Of a stretch of DNA of 64,000 nucleotides, positions 1 through 11,995 are shown piece after piece. The DNA is taken from assembly GCA_036244855.1 (NCBI GenBank), contig BQKZ01000362.1:30827-94826 (forward strand), read 5' to 3'. The notes below the pieces were generated by a model. That model worked only from the letters and a program-made list of their open reading frames with translations, was not told the DNA's origin and searched no databases. This DNA comes from Temnopleurus reevesii (Eukaryota > Echinodermata > Echinoidea > Temnopleuroida > Temnopleuridae). The translations under genes and the position numbers were made by a program. Position 1 is the first letter of the stretch. Each line of letters begins with the position of its first letter.

Positions 1-3000
1 TTTTACTTAAAAAGTCTGAAATTTCTATCAACTTCAGGCTGGTCCAATGTAGCATGTAAATTCACACTCAAAAAAGTTTTTCTTTGCTGAAATTTCTATT
101 ATTCAATTTTCAAATGATTGCAAAAATGTTTAGATATTCAAACCATACATAAAAAGCAATTCTTGCAGTACTGAGCAGTCTTGTGAAGAGATATATTTAA
201 AAAAAAATGCTGTATTTGCATTTCTAACATTTTGCCAAATATTTTCTTCTAGGTAACCCGCAAGCCCCCACTGTCAGTTTACTCTTGACATCTTGCGCCA
301 AGAAGATCAAGCTGATCTAAAAGAGTACCAAATGATGTATCCAAGTCTGGGCTTGATTTATCTGACAATAAATGATGGTGATAATGATACTGGATATCTA
401 TAAAGCCCCACATTTACTGAAATAAGTGCTGAAGGTACTGGTGACTTTAGAAGATTAACCATGTGTAGTAGTGGTGTTTGTTGTTTCACCAGTTTGGGCT
501 TGTATCAAATATACGTACAAGATCGATCAAAGTATGGAGAATGTGCACTCATTGAAAGTTTGAATTAGTATTGAAAATCTATCACTTTGCCTGATTCCTT
601 TGGTCTGAAAGTTTCCATTGGATTATCCTAGTGACCTAGGAAGGGTGTGTGATTAATAAGAGGTTATCCTGAAGTTGGACAACCGCATCCTTGCATCGCG
701 TGTACCTACACGTGCGTCCGCATCTGACAAGCACAGATTGGATTCTGTGCATACATTGATTTGCATCAAAAGTGAGGGGGAAGCAATGCCCCCCCCCCCT
801 CCTCATCATGTGAGATTGAGTAAATGATGAGGGGTCATTCTTCACCATTACTCTCCTTTGAGACACTGAGTCCAATCTGGTCCGGGCACCATATTTAATC
901 AAATCCTCTCTTTCCTCTTTCTTACAATTCCCTTCAAAGATTTCTTCTGTGTTGTTTTGTAGGTTTATTTCTTACATTCCATCTTCCCGTTTTCCCTAAC
1001 TATTGCCTTCCTCTTTCTCCTTCGGTATTAATCTCTCCTTAGATTATTTCCAATTAGTCTTGGTACTTGGTTAAAATTCCCATCAAAATGCTCCAAACAA
1101 GGAATTCAAATGGAGGTGAGGTCGATAGGAGAGTTCAATTTTTTTTTTAGTCTGGAGGCGGGNTGTTTGTTAGAAAGTGGTAACCGAATACACAGTCTCA
1201 ATAAGATTATATTATATGGAATAGATTTTCTTATGAAGTGTCTTTCTCTCCAGCTTCCTCTCTCTCTCTCTCTCTCTGCCTACCTCTTTTTGTAATAAAA
1301 AGAGAGTTTTTTTACTGCTTTTTCCACATTTTTATTCTTCTCTGCTTCAATGTATTTGATGAATTGTGGCATCCTTGAAATCCAATTATGATACTCACAT
1401 GGCAGTCCTGGTGAAGGCGAGTTATTTTCAGATTTTCATTCTACTGGCATTGTGTCTTTATCGTCCATCTCATATCTTCTTACATTGCATCTTCTGTCTT
1501 GGAGATTTTTCTAAAAAGATTTTACTTGTTTTCTTACATGTTTCTATTTTTGGTGTTTTAATTTTTAATCAGCTTTCTTCTTTTTCTTTAGTTTGGCAGG
1601 ATAAATGTTTCTAAAATTATATCATGACGAAATATTTAAAAAGTTTCTAGAAAACATCTTTGATATTCAATCAGTGTATTCTGCAGTGATTATTGTGTTG
1701 ATAGGATATGTATAGTGTTGAAAGCACATTTTAGACAATGTTTTACACAAATCAATTAATTTTCTTTTCTTTTCATGCATCCTATCGATAATTGAATAAT
1801 TAAGATTGAACCATGCCGGATGCTTTTTTAACTAATTTGAATGAATCATGATTAGGTTACACTGTAGTGATTACTAGGAGTAAGTAAATTGATACAAGAT
1901 ACCTTTGTATTATGCTTTCTACTTTCATGCCCTTCCATGTATTTCCATCCCTGTTTGTGAGTATTGCTTTTTGGCATTTTCAGGATTCAGTGACAAAAAC
2001 ACATACCTCATTTTTTTTTTAATGGGCTTTTGGGTATAAAAATGTTTAGAAAAGGGAAACCTTTCTAAGATACACCATGGGATCGAATGTTTCTTATCAT
2101 AACAAAAGAAATTTGTCCTTTGAATTATCTTTTTATAAGTTTAATAGAAATGTGGATAAATATTTTTGAACACATTTGTTTAAAAATCACCAAATTTTAG
2201 TTACGTCTTTGAATTTGCGTTCGACTTAATTTTTCGGAAATAGTCTATATCATGTTCTTGATAGATTTCTATTGATAAACTTTTTGGTTTAGATTTCAAT
2301 GTTGTTGCTAAATGTGCATTGCCCTTTGAGAACAATACCTAATAATTATAATGAAAATTAATTTTTAGAGCTCTACATGTATTAATACACACATTATATC
2401 CAACTAATTGTTAGTAGCTCTGTTTATACTCGATTATTCAAATTACCCCGGTTTACTTTGGAGGCTACATCTCCTAGCTCTCATGAGGAAGGCTGATATG
2501 CTTCAGTAGAACAAATGCTGTTTTGATTTATTTTTGAAGGTATTTTGGGATAGAGATCTTGTTTAGATTTTCAAAGATTTGGATCGTGATACCAAAGGCA
2601 TTGACACTAAGATATTGTTTTAATGTCATTATTCAAAGCATCAGTGTATCCCTAGCCTGTAGCTACACCAATTAAGCATGTATATACAATGAAGCTTTCA
2701 AATTTTATTTAAAAGCTCAGCATTAATAACTCTTAATTGCTTGAACAAAGCCCTGGAATGTAAACAGATCAAACAAAAATGTTGTTTTATTTATCCACAT
2801 TTCTTTTATTTGTGTTGGCCTGAAAGATCTGTAAGAAAAATACGCAACTCTCTTGTAAGACGACGCAGCTTAAGTTTTATGAAATTATAAAGAGTTTCAT
2901 ATTCGCATATGACTCTCTGAATCTCAACACATGTGGCACCCTAATTTATTTGCCTCTCATTCGTTGAGCTTTGATTTTCTAGAACTTTGAGTTTTAGGTG

Positions 3001-3375
3001 CAAGAGACCTTTATTACTAAAACATCTTTATTTGGGACAAAGATGTTTATTGAAATTAGTCATCAGGTCAGCCTATGTTTGCTTGCATGTAAAAAGTTAA
3101 GTATCCCAAACTAATGGAAGTTTTGTGATGATGTTTGTACTTGATATGTAGTGCATGCTATCTATATTGCAGGGTTATGATGCCTTATATCAGCTTTTCG
3201 AAATAGGGAGAATATTACCACCTTCTTTTTAGGCCGCTACTCCCATTTCCCTCTTGAAGTTTTGCATTTTTCTGACACAGAATCTCGGTTTCATCCCAAA
3301 ATAGAAAAACTGTGTCTCTTAAATTCAATTTGCCGCTCTGTTGGCACATATGTAGTGCATGCCAAGATAATTACA
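1..3375. other. Non-coding stretch at left edge
   Basis: I see no convincing exon in this AT-rich stretch. A possible splice acceptor near 252 is followed by short open frames, but nothing recognisable. An ambiguous base (N) sits at 1163 next to a G run, and a short CT microsatellite lies near 1260-1278. Open frames here are short and have no coding character. Confidence 0.5.
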
Positions 3376-4065
3376 GTTCCATCTCATGATAATGGTTCCC
3401 AGGTCAGTGTGATACATTCTCACTTCTACTAAGACAGTCTGCTAAACTCGAGCTTGGTGCTCACACATAAGAAGCTGATCATTTAAAACGATGTCAGTTC
3501 AGTGTCATGATAATGATTCCCAGGTCAGTGCAACGCATTCTCACTGCCACTAAGATAGTCTGCTAAACTGGAGCTAGAAGCAGATCATTTAAAACAATGT
3601 TACAATGTTGTTCCATCTCACGGTAATGGTTCCCAGGTCAGTGCGATACATTCTCACTGCTACTAGGATAGTCTGCTAAACTGGAGCTTGGTGCATAGTG
3701 CGCAAGAAGCAGATTGTACTACATTGAAAACAATGTTAGTTCCGTCTCATGTTAATGGGTCCCAGGTCAGTGCGATACATTCTCACTGCTACTAGGATAG
3801 TCTGCTAAACTGGAGCTTGGTGCACACACATAAGAAGCAGATACATCGAAAACAGTGTCAGTTCCCTGTCATGATAGTAGGGACTTTTAGCAAAAAAGAC
3901 GGGAGTGCCGATCACAACGTTAGCTCTAAGGTCCATTCAAGAAGTAGCGTTGTATTGGTGCACCCTTCTGGAACGGACCTTAGAGCTTACGTTGTGATCG
4001 GCCCTCCCGTCTTCTATGCTAAAGGTCCGTAATGATTCCTAGGTCAACGTAATGTCTGCTTGCTT
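3376..4065. repeat. Tandem array of ~120-bp units, five copies
   Basis: Units begin near 3376, 3498, 3611, 3740 and 3862, each starting TTCC..TGTCATGATAATG and sharing the core CCCAGGTCAGTG. Spacing is about 122, 113, 129 and 122 bp. The copies differ by scattered substitutions and small indels, so the array is diverged. The fifth unit is interrupted by a fold-back element (separate entry) and resumes after it with AATGATTCCTAGGTCAA. I see no coding function. Confidence 0.85.
3877..4029. mobile_element. Fold-back MITE inserted in tandem repeat unit 5
   Basis: The element is about 153 bp with arms at roughly 3881-3934 and 3975-4028 that are near-perfect inverted copies over about 54 bp. Both arms contain GACGGGAG/CTCCCGTC and GATCACAACG/CGTTGTGATC. 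The flanks read CATGATA before and TAATGATT after. Uninterrupted sister units read CATGATAATGATT, which fits insertion at TA with TA duplication, as for Tc1/mariner-type elements. It has no coding capacity. The superfamily assignment is an inference. Confidence 0.85.
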
Positions 4066-5155
4066 CCAAAAGAATATGTTTACAATGCAGATATCTATAA
4101 CCAGAGATTTACATACATTATAAATTTACCAATATGATGTGAGAAGGAGATACTCTTAAACTTATCAGATGTTTCTCAGCTACATGGCTTTTGTGTAAAC
4201 AGAATAATTAAGCTTTGTGAAGTGTGTTTTCAAAGAAATTTACTACCTTTTTTCACCGATCTTTACAGACCTACCAGGTCAGCTAAGCTGCTTTTTTTTA
4301 GAGCCTGGTTCTTCTCAGTGCATGTCAACTGGGTATTTTAATTTATCTTGAATATTTGGTCCAACATCTTTACACTTTATTTTGCAATTCTCAAAATTCA
4401 TTACTGCATGCAGCGGTTCACTTCCCCGATATCAAAATAGGTTTGTGGAGATTTTGGAGAATGATATGAATAATTTCAAGTCAAAATGAGCAGTGCATAC
4501 TATGCCCCAGCTGAACTCATCCTTTGTCAGGGAGCATGCTCATAGAATCAACACCAGTTTCACATACCAAATGTTTTTCAAACATATTTCTTAGAAGATC
4601 TAGAGTACTCATTAACAATCCTAATTCTATCAAGCCATTTGATAGTAACAAGTTGTGTAACACCTCTTGAAGTGTCTTAAGATTGGCTCTCATTTGTGAA
4701 GTGAAGTGACAGTTGATTCTTATCAGACCGTGTCTTGACAGCCGTCCGGTTGATCAATACACTCCAAATCTTGAGAGCCATCAATTTCTCAAAATAGATG
4801 TTGTCAGTTAATGGTTTTCTAAATTTGTCTCATGTGCCTAGCTAGACCTCTAATCATAGATTTAGATAAATTAAAGATTCCAGAATTAGACATTATGTTT
4901 CTTTTAAGATTTAACTCGGGCTATTTTTAACTCCAATAAATCTTAGATTAGATTTTTTTTCCCTTCAAAATACAGGATACCAAGAATTGAGACTGGATTG
5001 AAGGTTGTTGTTCTTCTGCTCACTTCACATCTATCTTCAATAAACCAGAGCAGCTCATTAGGCAAACTATTCCTGCCTACTGTCAAGTAAGTGTGACAAG
5101 AAGTAGGCTTTGCAGGGAATAATTTTACTTTAATTTCACATTTGATCACCAGTCG

Positions 5156-5325
5156 TAGGGGGTGTTGTTCAAAAGTTGCAATTAATTGCAAGTTGCAGTT
5201 GATATGAAAGTGCCAATAAAAATCATTGTCTCATGCATGACTTGTTAAATGTGCATACCGTGCGAGAATGAAAATGCTCGTTACAATTTGCAAAGTTTCA
5301 GTTGATTTGCAATTGATTTTGACCG
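5156..5325. mobile_element. MITE, GGGGTGTTG-ended family, decayed copy
   Basis: The left end GGGGGTGTTGTTCAAAAG is followed by TTGCAATTAATTGCAAG. The right part, TTTGCAATTGATTTTGA, is its inverted counterpart with a degraded terminus. The centre (AATCATTGTCTCATGCATG, then a CATTTTCATTCTCGC-type segment on the other strand) matches the copy at 20,902-21,075 in inverted orientation. It is non-coding. Confidence 0.6.
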
Positions 5326-6771
5326 TAGACCTTGAGGAAACTTTTTGAATTTTTTACTATACAGTTCTATGTAAAAATGTTCCAACACGAAATATATTTG
5401 TATAGCTATCATGCTAAAATGCATAGCAAATTGCGATGCGATACCAGGAAAATTATGCCCTGCTTTGATTTGCATGTTGATGTGCCAGTTGATATATATA
5501 ACCCACGATGCTTTCGCGCAAATGTGCCTTATTACGTCACAGCTATGTTTTATTCATCTGTGACGAGACCCAGTGCACAACCCCAATTTGTCATTTTCCT
5601 CATTTTAATGTTCGCTCACTCATCTGTGACGAGCCCACTTGTGTGGTGTACTATTATTGGTGTAATTTGTAATGTATTGAGTTAACTGAAATTGAAACTG
5701 ATTTAAAAATGAGTGAGTGAATGTAGCAGATAATTTTACCTGTATTTCCAGTCGACCATGACAAGGGGCACAGACTTTAATCAATATCTCCATATTGGTT
5801 TTTACTTTTATCATTTACCCGACAATGAAAACACATTTTTATTCTTAGAAACTTCAATCATCAAGATTATATTCTTCTCATGCAAAGAATTACCGGTAAG
5901 CATTGGGCCGATCAACCTCAAGATGGAAGAGTGAGTTCATATCTTTGGAAGATAGAGACTTGCTCTGCGGGTGCACACATTCAGCTTACTTTGAGTTTCA
6001 TTGAATGTATACTACGTAGATCATTATTTGTAGATTCAAATACATGTATTACAAGGTGCCGGAATAAGGAATGGGTAGTCTGTGTAATATTCTGATTTGG
6101 TGAATGAAAATGGGGAAAATGATTGTTGCGGACAAGCACTTACAGCCACTAACAAAGCAGTGATTTGATTAGAGGCGCTAGAACCATTTTTAAAGCATGC
6201 TCTGCCGGAACTCCTCACCTGAATTCAAAGCTTAATGTTGGCAATGTATTTGATATTCCATCGCTCTCTGATTTTGTGGATTGTCAAGAAACACACGTGA
6301 ATAGCTTTAATACTATGACATCCAGAAGGGTGATTTGATTAACTACGTTGCAGGTTGGTTTTTCTAGACATGAATTGTATCAATATCTAGGGAATTTATA
6401 TATGATATAAGTTTACACTGATGTTAGTTTATGGGGATTTATAGGGTTAGTATGTACTTTAAATCTGTAATTAAGTCAGGATTTCTCAAAATAGTGGAGT
6501 GGACTCCCATTGGTCTTTTGGGACTGTGGGTGTACAATGAATGTACATGGACGAGTGCGTTAGCGGGGATTGTGCAACAACATTGTGAACACCCAAGAGT
6601 ACACTGCATAAAAACTAATATTAAGAGCATAAAAATGTGCATTGTGTGCGCGAATAGATTCACGCTCTCTCTCACTCTCGCCAGTGCGCTTCTGAAAAAA
6701 AAAAACGCCCTTGCCCATGATTCATTGGTGTTTATTTCATTGGCTACACTCTTAGACCCATTTAATGTTGA

Positions 6772-6880
6772 ATAACAATAATAATAAAAATGATTATGAT
6801 AATAATACATGTTGCAAATATCAATTGTGTAATGTAGTCAAGGCACTTTGTATTATTAATACTCTGACTTTAGTTTGTCA
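6772..6880 (-). mobile_element. SINE 3' tail fragment
   Basis: An (AAT)n-like stretch is followed by CAAGGCACTTTGTATTATTAATACTCTGACTTTAG. This resembles the 3' part of the SINE family seen in full at 50,540-50,790 (on + here the tail reads reversed). The match is partial and the 5' tRNA-like head is absent. Confidence 0.45.
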
Positions 6881-9800
6881 ACACCAGCACTCCAGCATTC
6901 TCTTTCAAACTATAATTTTCATCTCTTTTAATCTTGAAATATGTATCATTATTTGTCATTTTTATTCATATTTTCATCATTATCATCATTATCATCATCA
7001 TCATCATAATCATTATTATTATCATTCATCATCATCTTTATATTTTTTTCTTTGGTTTTCCAAATAAAGAAGTTCACATCTTCATGAGATAGCTTGATAT
7101 GAATACGAGTCTGTTGACATGCTTTAGAGTTCTTATTGTCAGTTGAACCCAACCTCCTGCTAGTGTAAGACCTAAGGTTTGTCGCGTTAGGATTAATGAA
7201 CTGTGATATTTGAGTCCCACACTGCATTAGCGTTGGGAGACAATGTCTATTGTGTTGTTTGACGTCATTCTGATTTAATAAAAGCAGGCTGGTAAGAAAT
7301 GGACATTTCATTTTGTATAGAAAATTGTTGGCCTGCCTGTTTCCATACTATTTACTGCTCTGCAAGTCAGTATTCTTTCATTACCCGCTATCACTATAAA
7401 GCTGAGAATGTTAGGATTATAGTGGCATCACTGGGTCATATCCATTGTTCTGGACTTTATAGTGATAATAGGTGGCAAAGTATTCTTAAGTACTGCATTT
7501 TATAGTATACATATGTCTTTCATTTTGTAATATTATCTTTCTCTGTTTTCTTTTTTCTTTCTTTACCCTCTCTCTAATTCTCTATTTCTCATTGTAAAAG
7601 GCATAGTTGCAAGTAGCATCAATAAAACAAATATTTGACAAATTTTTATTTAAAAAGCTGTTCATTATTATTGTTATAAATGCTTTGTATATCATTGTAT
7701 GATAATGAACATCTTCAGACTTTTATCAAAGATAAAAAAAAGCCATACATTTAATTTTACAGCCATTATGAAAGTCTACTTCAAATGGTATGTGCATGTT
7801 GCTGGGGAGATAACTTGGTGTGCACATTATCTGATGGTAGAATTCATTAGGCAGCTTTGGCAACAAATAAACATATGTCTACCTTGAGTGGATAACATTG
7901 TTCTCATTATGTTCTGTTGATAAAAGGACGGCAGACTGTCCGGTGAGTTAATTAGCACCCCTTAACGAGATCTTGCCTTCACGGCAGCTAGCCTGCATCA
8001 TTCATGCCATTCATTTGGAGGCTGGTATTGTCCTCTCGCTGAAAGGAAATATTATGCACATTTTAATTGGCCAAGAGAATGTATACCATTTCATAGAAAT
8101 ACTGACTGATTTGTCAATAATAAATCAGAATTTATTTTGGTATTCAATAATATTTTTTAGAAGGCAGAGTGCAATCTTGATTCCATATTTCCTTATTGGA
8201 AAACTGATTTGCACTTTTTCTAACAAATTCTTTGTCAATTTATATGCTAATTTTCACATAGTTGTTGGTTGTTAAACCTTAATGTACAGATACATGGAAA
8301 GTAATTTATTTCTTAAAATCATTTTCATGTGACACATTTGTGTTTATGGGCTTCACTAACACATTTAGAATGGATACAACTTAGAAACAGATTTTCTGTG
8401 TAATGCAGTGATTATTTTCATGTAGGAGCTTAAGATTTACTCTTCATTTCACTAAAAATTTATCATCTTGAGCGAGGGTTTTCAGTCTTGTAATTAGAAA
8501 ATAATAACTTTGGGTTGTCCACCAGAATGGTCAATTGAGAAGGGACGGATTTCCTGCCATTTTCCAGTTAGAGGATGTCTCCCTTGTCCGGGATTGGAAG
8601 TACCAATTTCCTCCCGAAGACTGGCTTCAATCCTTGAAGTCTTCCGGTCTATAAATGATGGATGTTGATGAATGATTTTATTGGAGATGATACAATGCAG
8701 GAGGGTCAATGTTCAAGAGGGTTGTCAAGTTATCAGGATCATCAAGGATGGTTGTAGAATGCAAATCAGGTTACTGCGTTCATTCTCATGTCCGATGTAT
8801 TTGTTTAATTGTCTTGCCCATGTTAAGAACCAGTGATAAAGCATCTCGAATCTGTTCAAACAATGTAGAAGACTGTCATAGCAGCTCATGTGATTTTGTG
8901 GGATTAATTTCAAATTTAGAACTCTTCAGAAGATTTCTTCATTGATAAACAGACAGGTATGTCCTCATTATAACAATATTGTCACATTTGTATTTAATTA
9001 TATACTTTGTTATTACGTTTCTTTGAAATTCCAGTTACATACAAGAGTGGAATTCAAACATGAAAGAATAAAAACCTGGAGAAGCTGAATTTGAATACAT
9101 TTTACACATCAGGAGTCAAATGTAAAACCAATGGCAGTGACTGACAGTTACATGGATTTGAATGGGATTTGTACTCGAAATGTTTGGTTAGAAGATAAAT
9201 TATTTGAAAATAATACTAGTCTTCTATACATATAAGATACAGCATGTTGAGCCCTGCCAATTGATGAACAAGTTGCTGCATGCATAACACTCCATGATGA
9301 GGCACAATTTACGTTTACATTTTACAGACGAACATATGCACCCACTGTACACCCTCTTTGCAGGCCCAAACCAAAGCGTTTCTTAGAACTGATCCATATT
9401 TTACTGTTTTAGGATAGTTAAAACTTTATGTATTCTTCCACTGTTGTTTTTTACAAAGATATTAATGTGTTTTGAGATGATGTGGCATGGTTGATGAGCC
9501 AAGGAAATATACTATGATTAAAAAAAAATCATTAATTAAATTTGATTCAACCATTCAGACTTGTCAATTCTGTGGACTTGTCAATTCTGTGGACTAGTCA
9601 ATACTTTGAAATACTACTTTTCAATCCTTACTAAAAATAATCCTTTGTACTATGTATGACATTTCATGTTTTTGTCACTAAAAGCTGGTAAATCCATTTG
9701 TTTACAGGAAGCATTGCATTGTGATGACAGTTCGTTTAATTATTTGTTTCGTTGTCACTGTTGACATATTCCGCACCCAGGATGTGTGTTCCAAGAATAC

Positions 9801-10079
9801 CAACTCGAAGAAGCTTTGCTTTTAATTATTTCATGAAAGTGTTTTGATGTATCTTAAAACCTGCGTGTTGCCAAGATTTATTTAGATCATGTCTACCTCT
9901 GTTGTTCAAGTGATCAAAAAACTTTAGAAGTATCTCATGCATGAAAAGCTGAAATTTAACAGCAAAATACTCCCATCTCTCTCATTTCTTCATTTTATGG
10001 CTGATGAAATTCCAAACCTTGAGAAATTCAAATGATAGGTACCGTATACTTTAGCTAATTTTTTTGTTTCCTTGTTTTC

Positions 10080-10210
10080 TATAATAAATATAATGATAAT
10101 AATAGATACAATTTATACAGCGCACATATCCACTCTGCTGAGTATTCAAGGCGCTCTGCATTTTTATTACCCTGGCTTTAGCTCGGCAGCAAATCATTTA
10201 ATGTATGATT
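10080..10210 (-). mobile_element. SINE 3' tail fragment
   Basis: ATAATGATAATAATAG is followed by TATACAGCGCACATATCC, then CAAGGCGCTCTGCATTTTTATTACCCTGGCTTTAGC. It is the reverse complement of the 3' region of the full-length SINE at 50,540-50,790. The copy is 5'-truncated, as expected from target-primed reverse transcription. Confidence 0.6.
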
Positions 10211-11464
10211 TCTACTTTAGACTGTGTATCATGATCTTTAATCTAATTCTTGCATAACATTTTTTTTCTATTCATCAATTTTGTGTAAAGTTTGTTTGAA
10301 CGTGAACAAGCATCCTGATGAATTTGTTTTTCTTTCAAAGAAAAAAAACTATTATTGATATATCTCCAGTAAATACTTGTTTTGTTTCTTTTTTTAAATG
10401 TAATGTTTAACATTTCTTTGATGCAATGTTTGACAGCAAATTTTATTTGAAGTTAAGAAAAATTAATGTTTTTTTTTCTTGTTCAGGATGTTAGATAACT
10501 TTCTGTAAACAAACATATTTACTTCTTAAGAAAGACTAAAGGCTATTCAAATTGCAAATTTCTCAGACCTCCCCAACCTTCCGACCTCTTTTTGGCGAAA
10601 ACAAAATTCTCTGTTGGTCATGAACTTTGTTTGTAAACAGGCATGACATTTTCATTTTGTCTTGATTAAAAATAGAAGCCATATGTTCTCTCTGACACGT
10701 GGCATTCGTGTGTAAATTTGTTAATACATGTTCATGTACTTTATTTCTGAAGTCGTAGGTGTTAAATGCCTATTTCTTCAATACATTTTGTTTTGAAATT
10801 AGCAAAAAAGAATGTTTATCAAATTAAAGAAGCCATTCAAGGTATAAAGTGTAAAAGCTTGATAAATCTGAATAATTCATGATTTAATGCGATTCTGTCT
10901 AAGTTTTTATAAAAAAATTATAATTGTATGATTTTGCAATTGAATAGGAAGTGTTGTAAATGTGAAACTTATTGCATGCTGTATGATAATTTACTGATAA
11001 TGAGTATGTAAGTACATTTTTTGAGAAGGAGTCTATCAAAATAAAGTTGATTGCCTCAAAAAATTTGAATCATTTTTATTTATCAAGGATATGTAGGAAG
11101 CCATTCAAGTGCATGCATTAGGTGTCCTTGTGTAGGTTGTTTGTCACGTCTTGTTTGTTTTTATTTTGTTCCTTAAATAGATTGGTAAAAGTAAACACCC
11201 ATGATGTCCCTTCCCCAATGAAAAAAATATTAGGATCAGTTGTTCTCATTAAAAAAAAAGAAAAATAGTTTTATTCTGATCTTGGCAAGTTTTGATATGA
11301 TATGATCTGATTAAATATCCGAAATGTCAAACATGTGACTTGTGGATTTGATGGTTGAAAACAAGGTCTTCTTTTTGTTTTGATGCTGTTATTGAGCAGA
11401 ATTAAGTTTGAAAGAATCCCTGTTTTTAGTGTTGTATTTTATTCCATCGTATTCCTTTGCTCAG

Positions 11465-11613
11465 GTTCCTGAAGGCTGTCCTGCAGTATGCAGAGAACCT
11501 GAAGACATACACCAGTCTAGAAAAGAACAAATGGGATGAAAGCGCTCAACTCACAGAGGATTTTGTCATCAGAGTTGGCAACTATTACAGCAAAATGAAT
11601 CGACACACTGAAG
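11465..11613 (+). CDS. Internal coding exon of an unrecognised gene
   Basis: This is a 149-bp open segment between an acceptor (TTTGCTCAG before 11465) and a donor (GAAG/GTAAAC after 11613). It reads through in one frame with 49 full codons, starting after a split codon and ending with one base of the next. The peptide is hydrophilic and helical, with [15 protein letters not shown] near the start and [18 protein letters not shown] near the end. GC content and codon use stand out against the flanks, which supports a real exon. I cannot name the family; a helical-repeat or TPR-like scaffold is possible but is only a guess. The flanking exons of the same gene were not found in the window. Confidence 0.6.
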
Positions 11614-11849
11614 GTAAACAATTTGGATGAATTTTGAAGGGCTACAACATGAGCAAATTTGTCCTGGTCTAGACGTGTTCACCAATAACACCCATACTGC
11701 TGGTGATGCATGCTTTTTAGAACAACGGTCATAATACATGTGATTGATATATCAATTCATATCATCTCTGAAGAGTGCTCAATGTACTTATAATAATATT
11801 TCCAGTATCATTACCCTTTCATCAATCATTTGAAGGAACACATACATGT

Positions 11850-11995
11850 ATTCCTGTTCAGTACCCTTAAACTCACCTGGGCTGAGTGCAGCACAGTATG
11901 GATGAGTTTACTGCAGGGGAAATCAATGTCGTGGCTACTCATTCAAACCTCAGATCTCTTGATCAAGAAGTTGACTGTAACACACATGGCCACAA
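11850..11995 (-). mobile_element. SINE fragment (tRNA-derived family)
   Basis: GGCTGAGTGCAGCACAGTATGG and the following 100 bp, including CATTCAAACC (reverse complement of a B-box-like GGTTTGAATG), match the body and head of the SINE at 16,560-16,835. Both are in reverse orientation. The ends are imprecise. Confidence 0.55.

Larger units (their letters stand above)
4066..11464. other. Long non-coding region
   Basis: I see no supported gene. Besides the repeats listed separately (5156-5325, 6772-6880, 10080-10210), there is ATT/ATC simple sequence around 6960-7040 and a 17-bp unit repeated about 2.5 times at 9559-9603 (ACTTGTCAATTCTGTGG). The rest is AT-rich sequence with short open frames lacking recognisable domains or splice context. 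Confidence 0.5.

Noticed and set aside
253..402. Possible terminal exon near the left edge (acceptor CTTCTAG at 252, or CTGTCAG at 277)
   Set aside because: The first acceptor gives only about 21 residues before a stop. The second gives a longer protein-like stretch (to a TAA near 402) but skips an upstream AG. No homology or partner exon supports either.
636..902. 88-codon open frame on the minus strand
   Set aside because: No domain, no splice context, and it runs through a poly(C) tract; it looks like chance.
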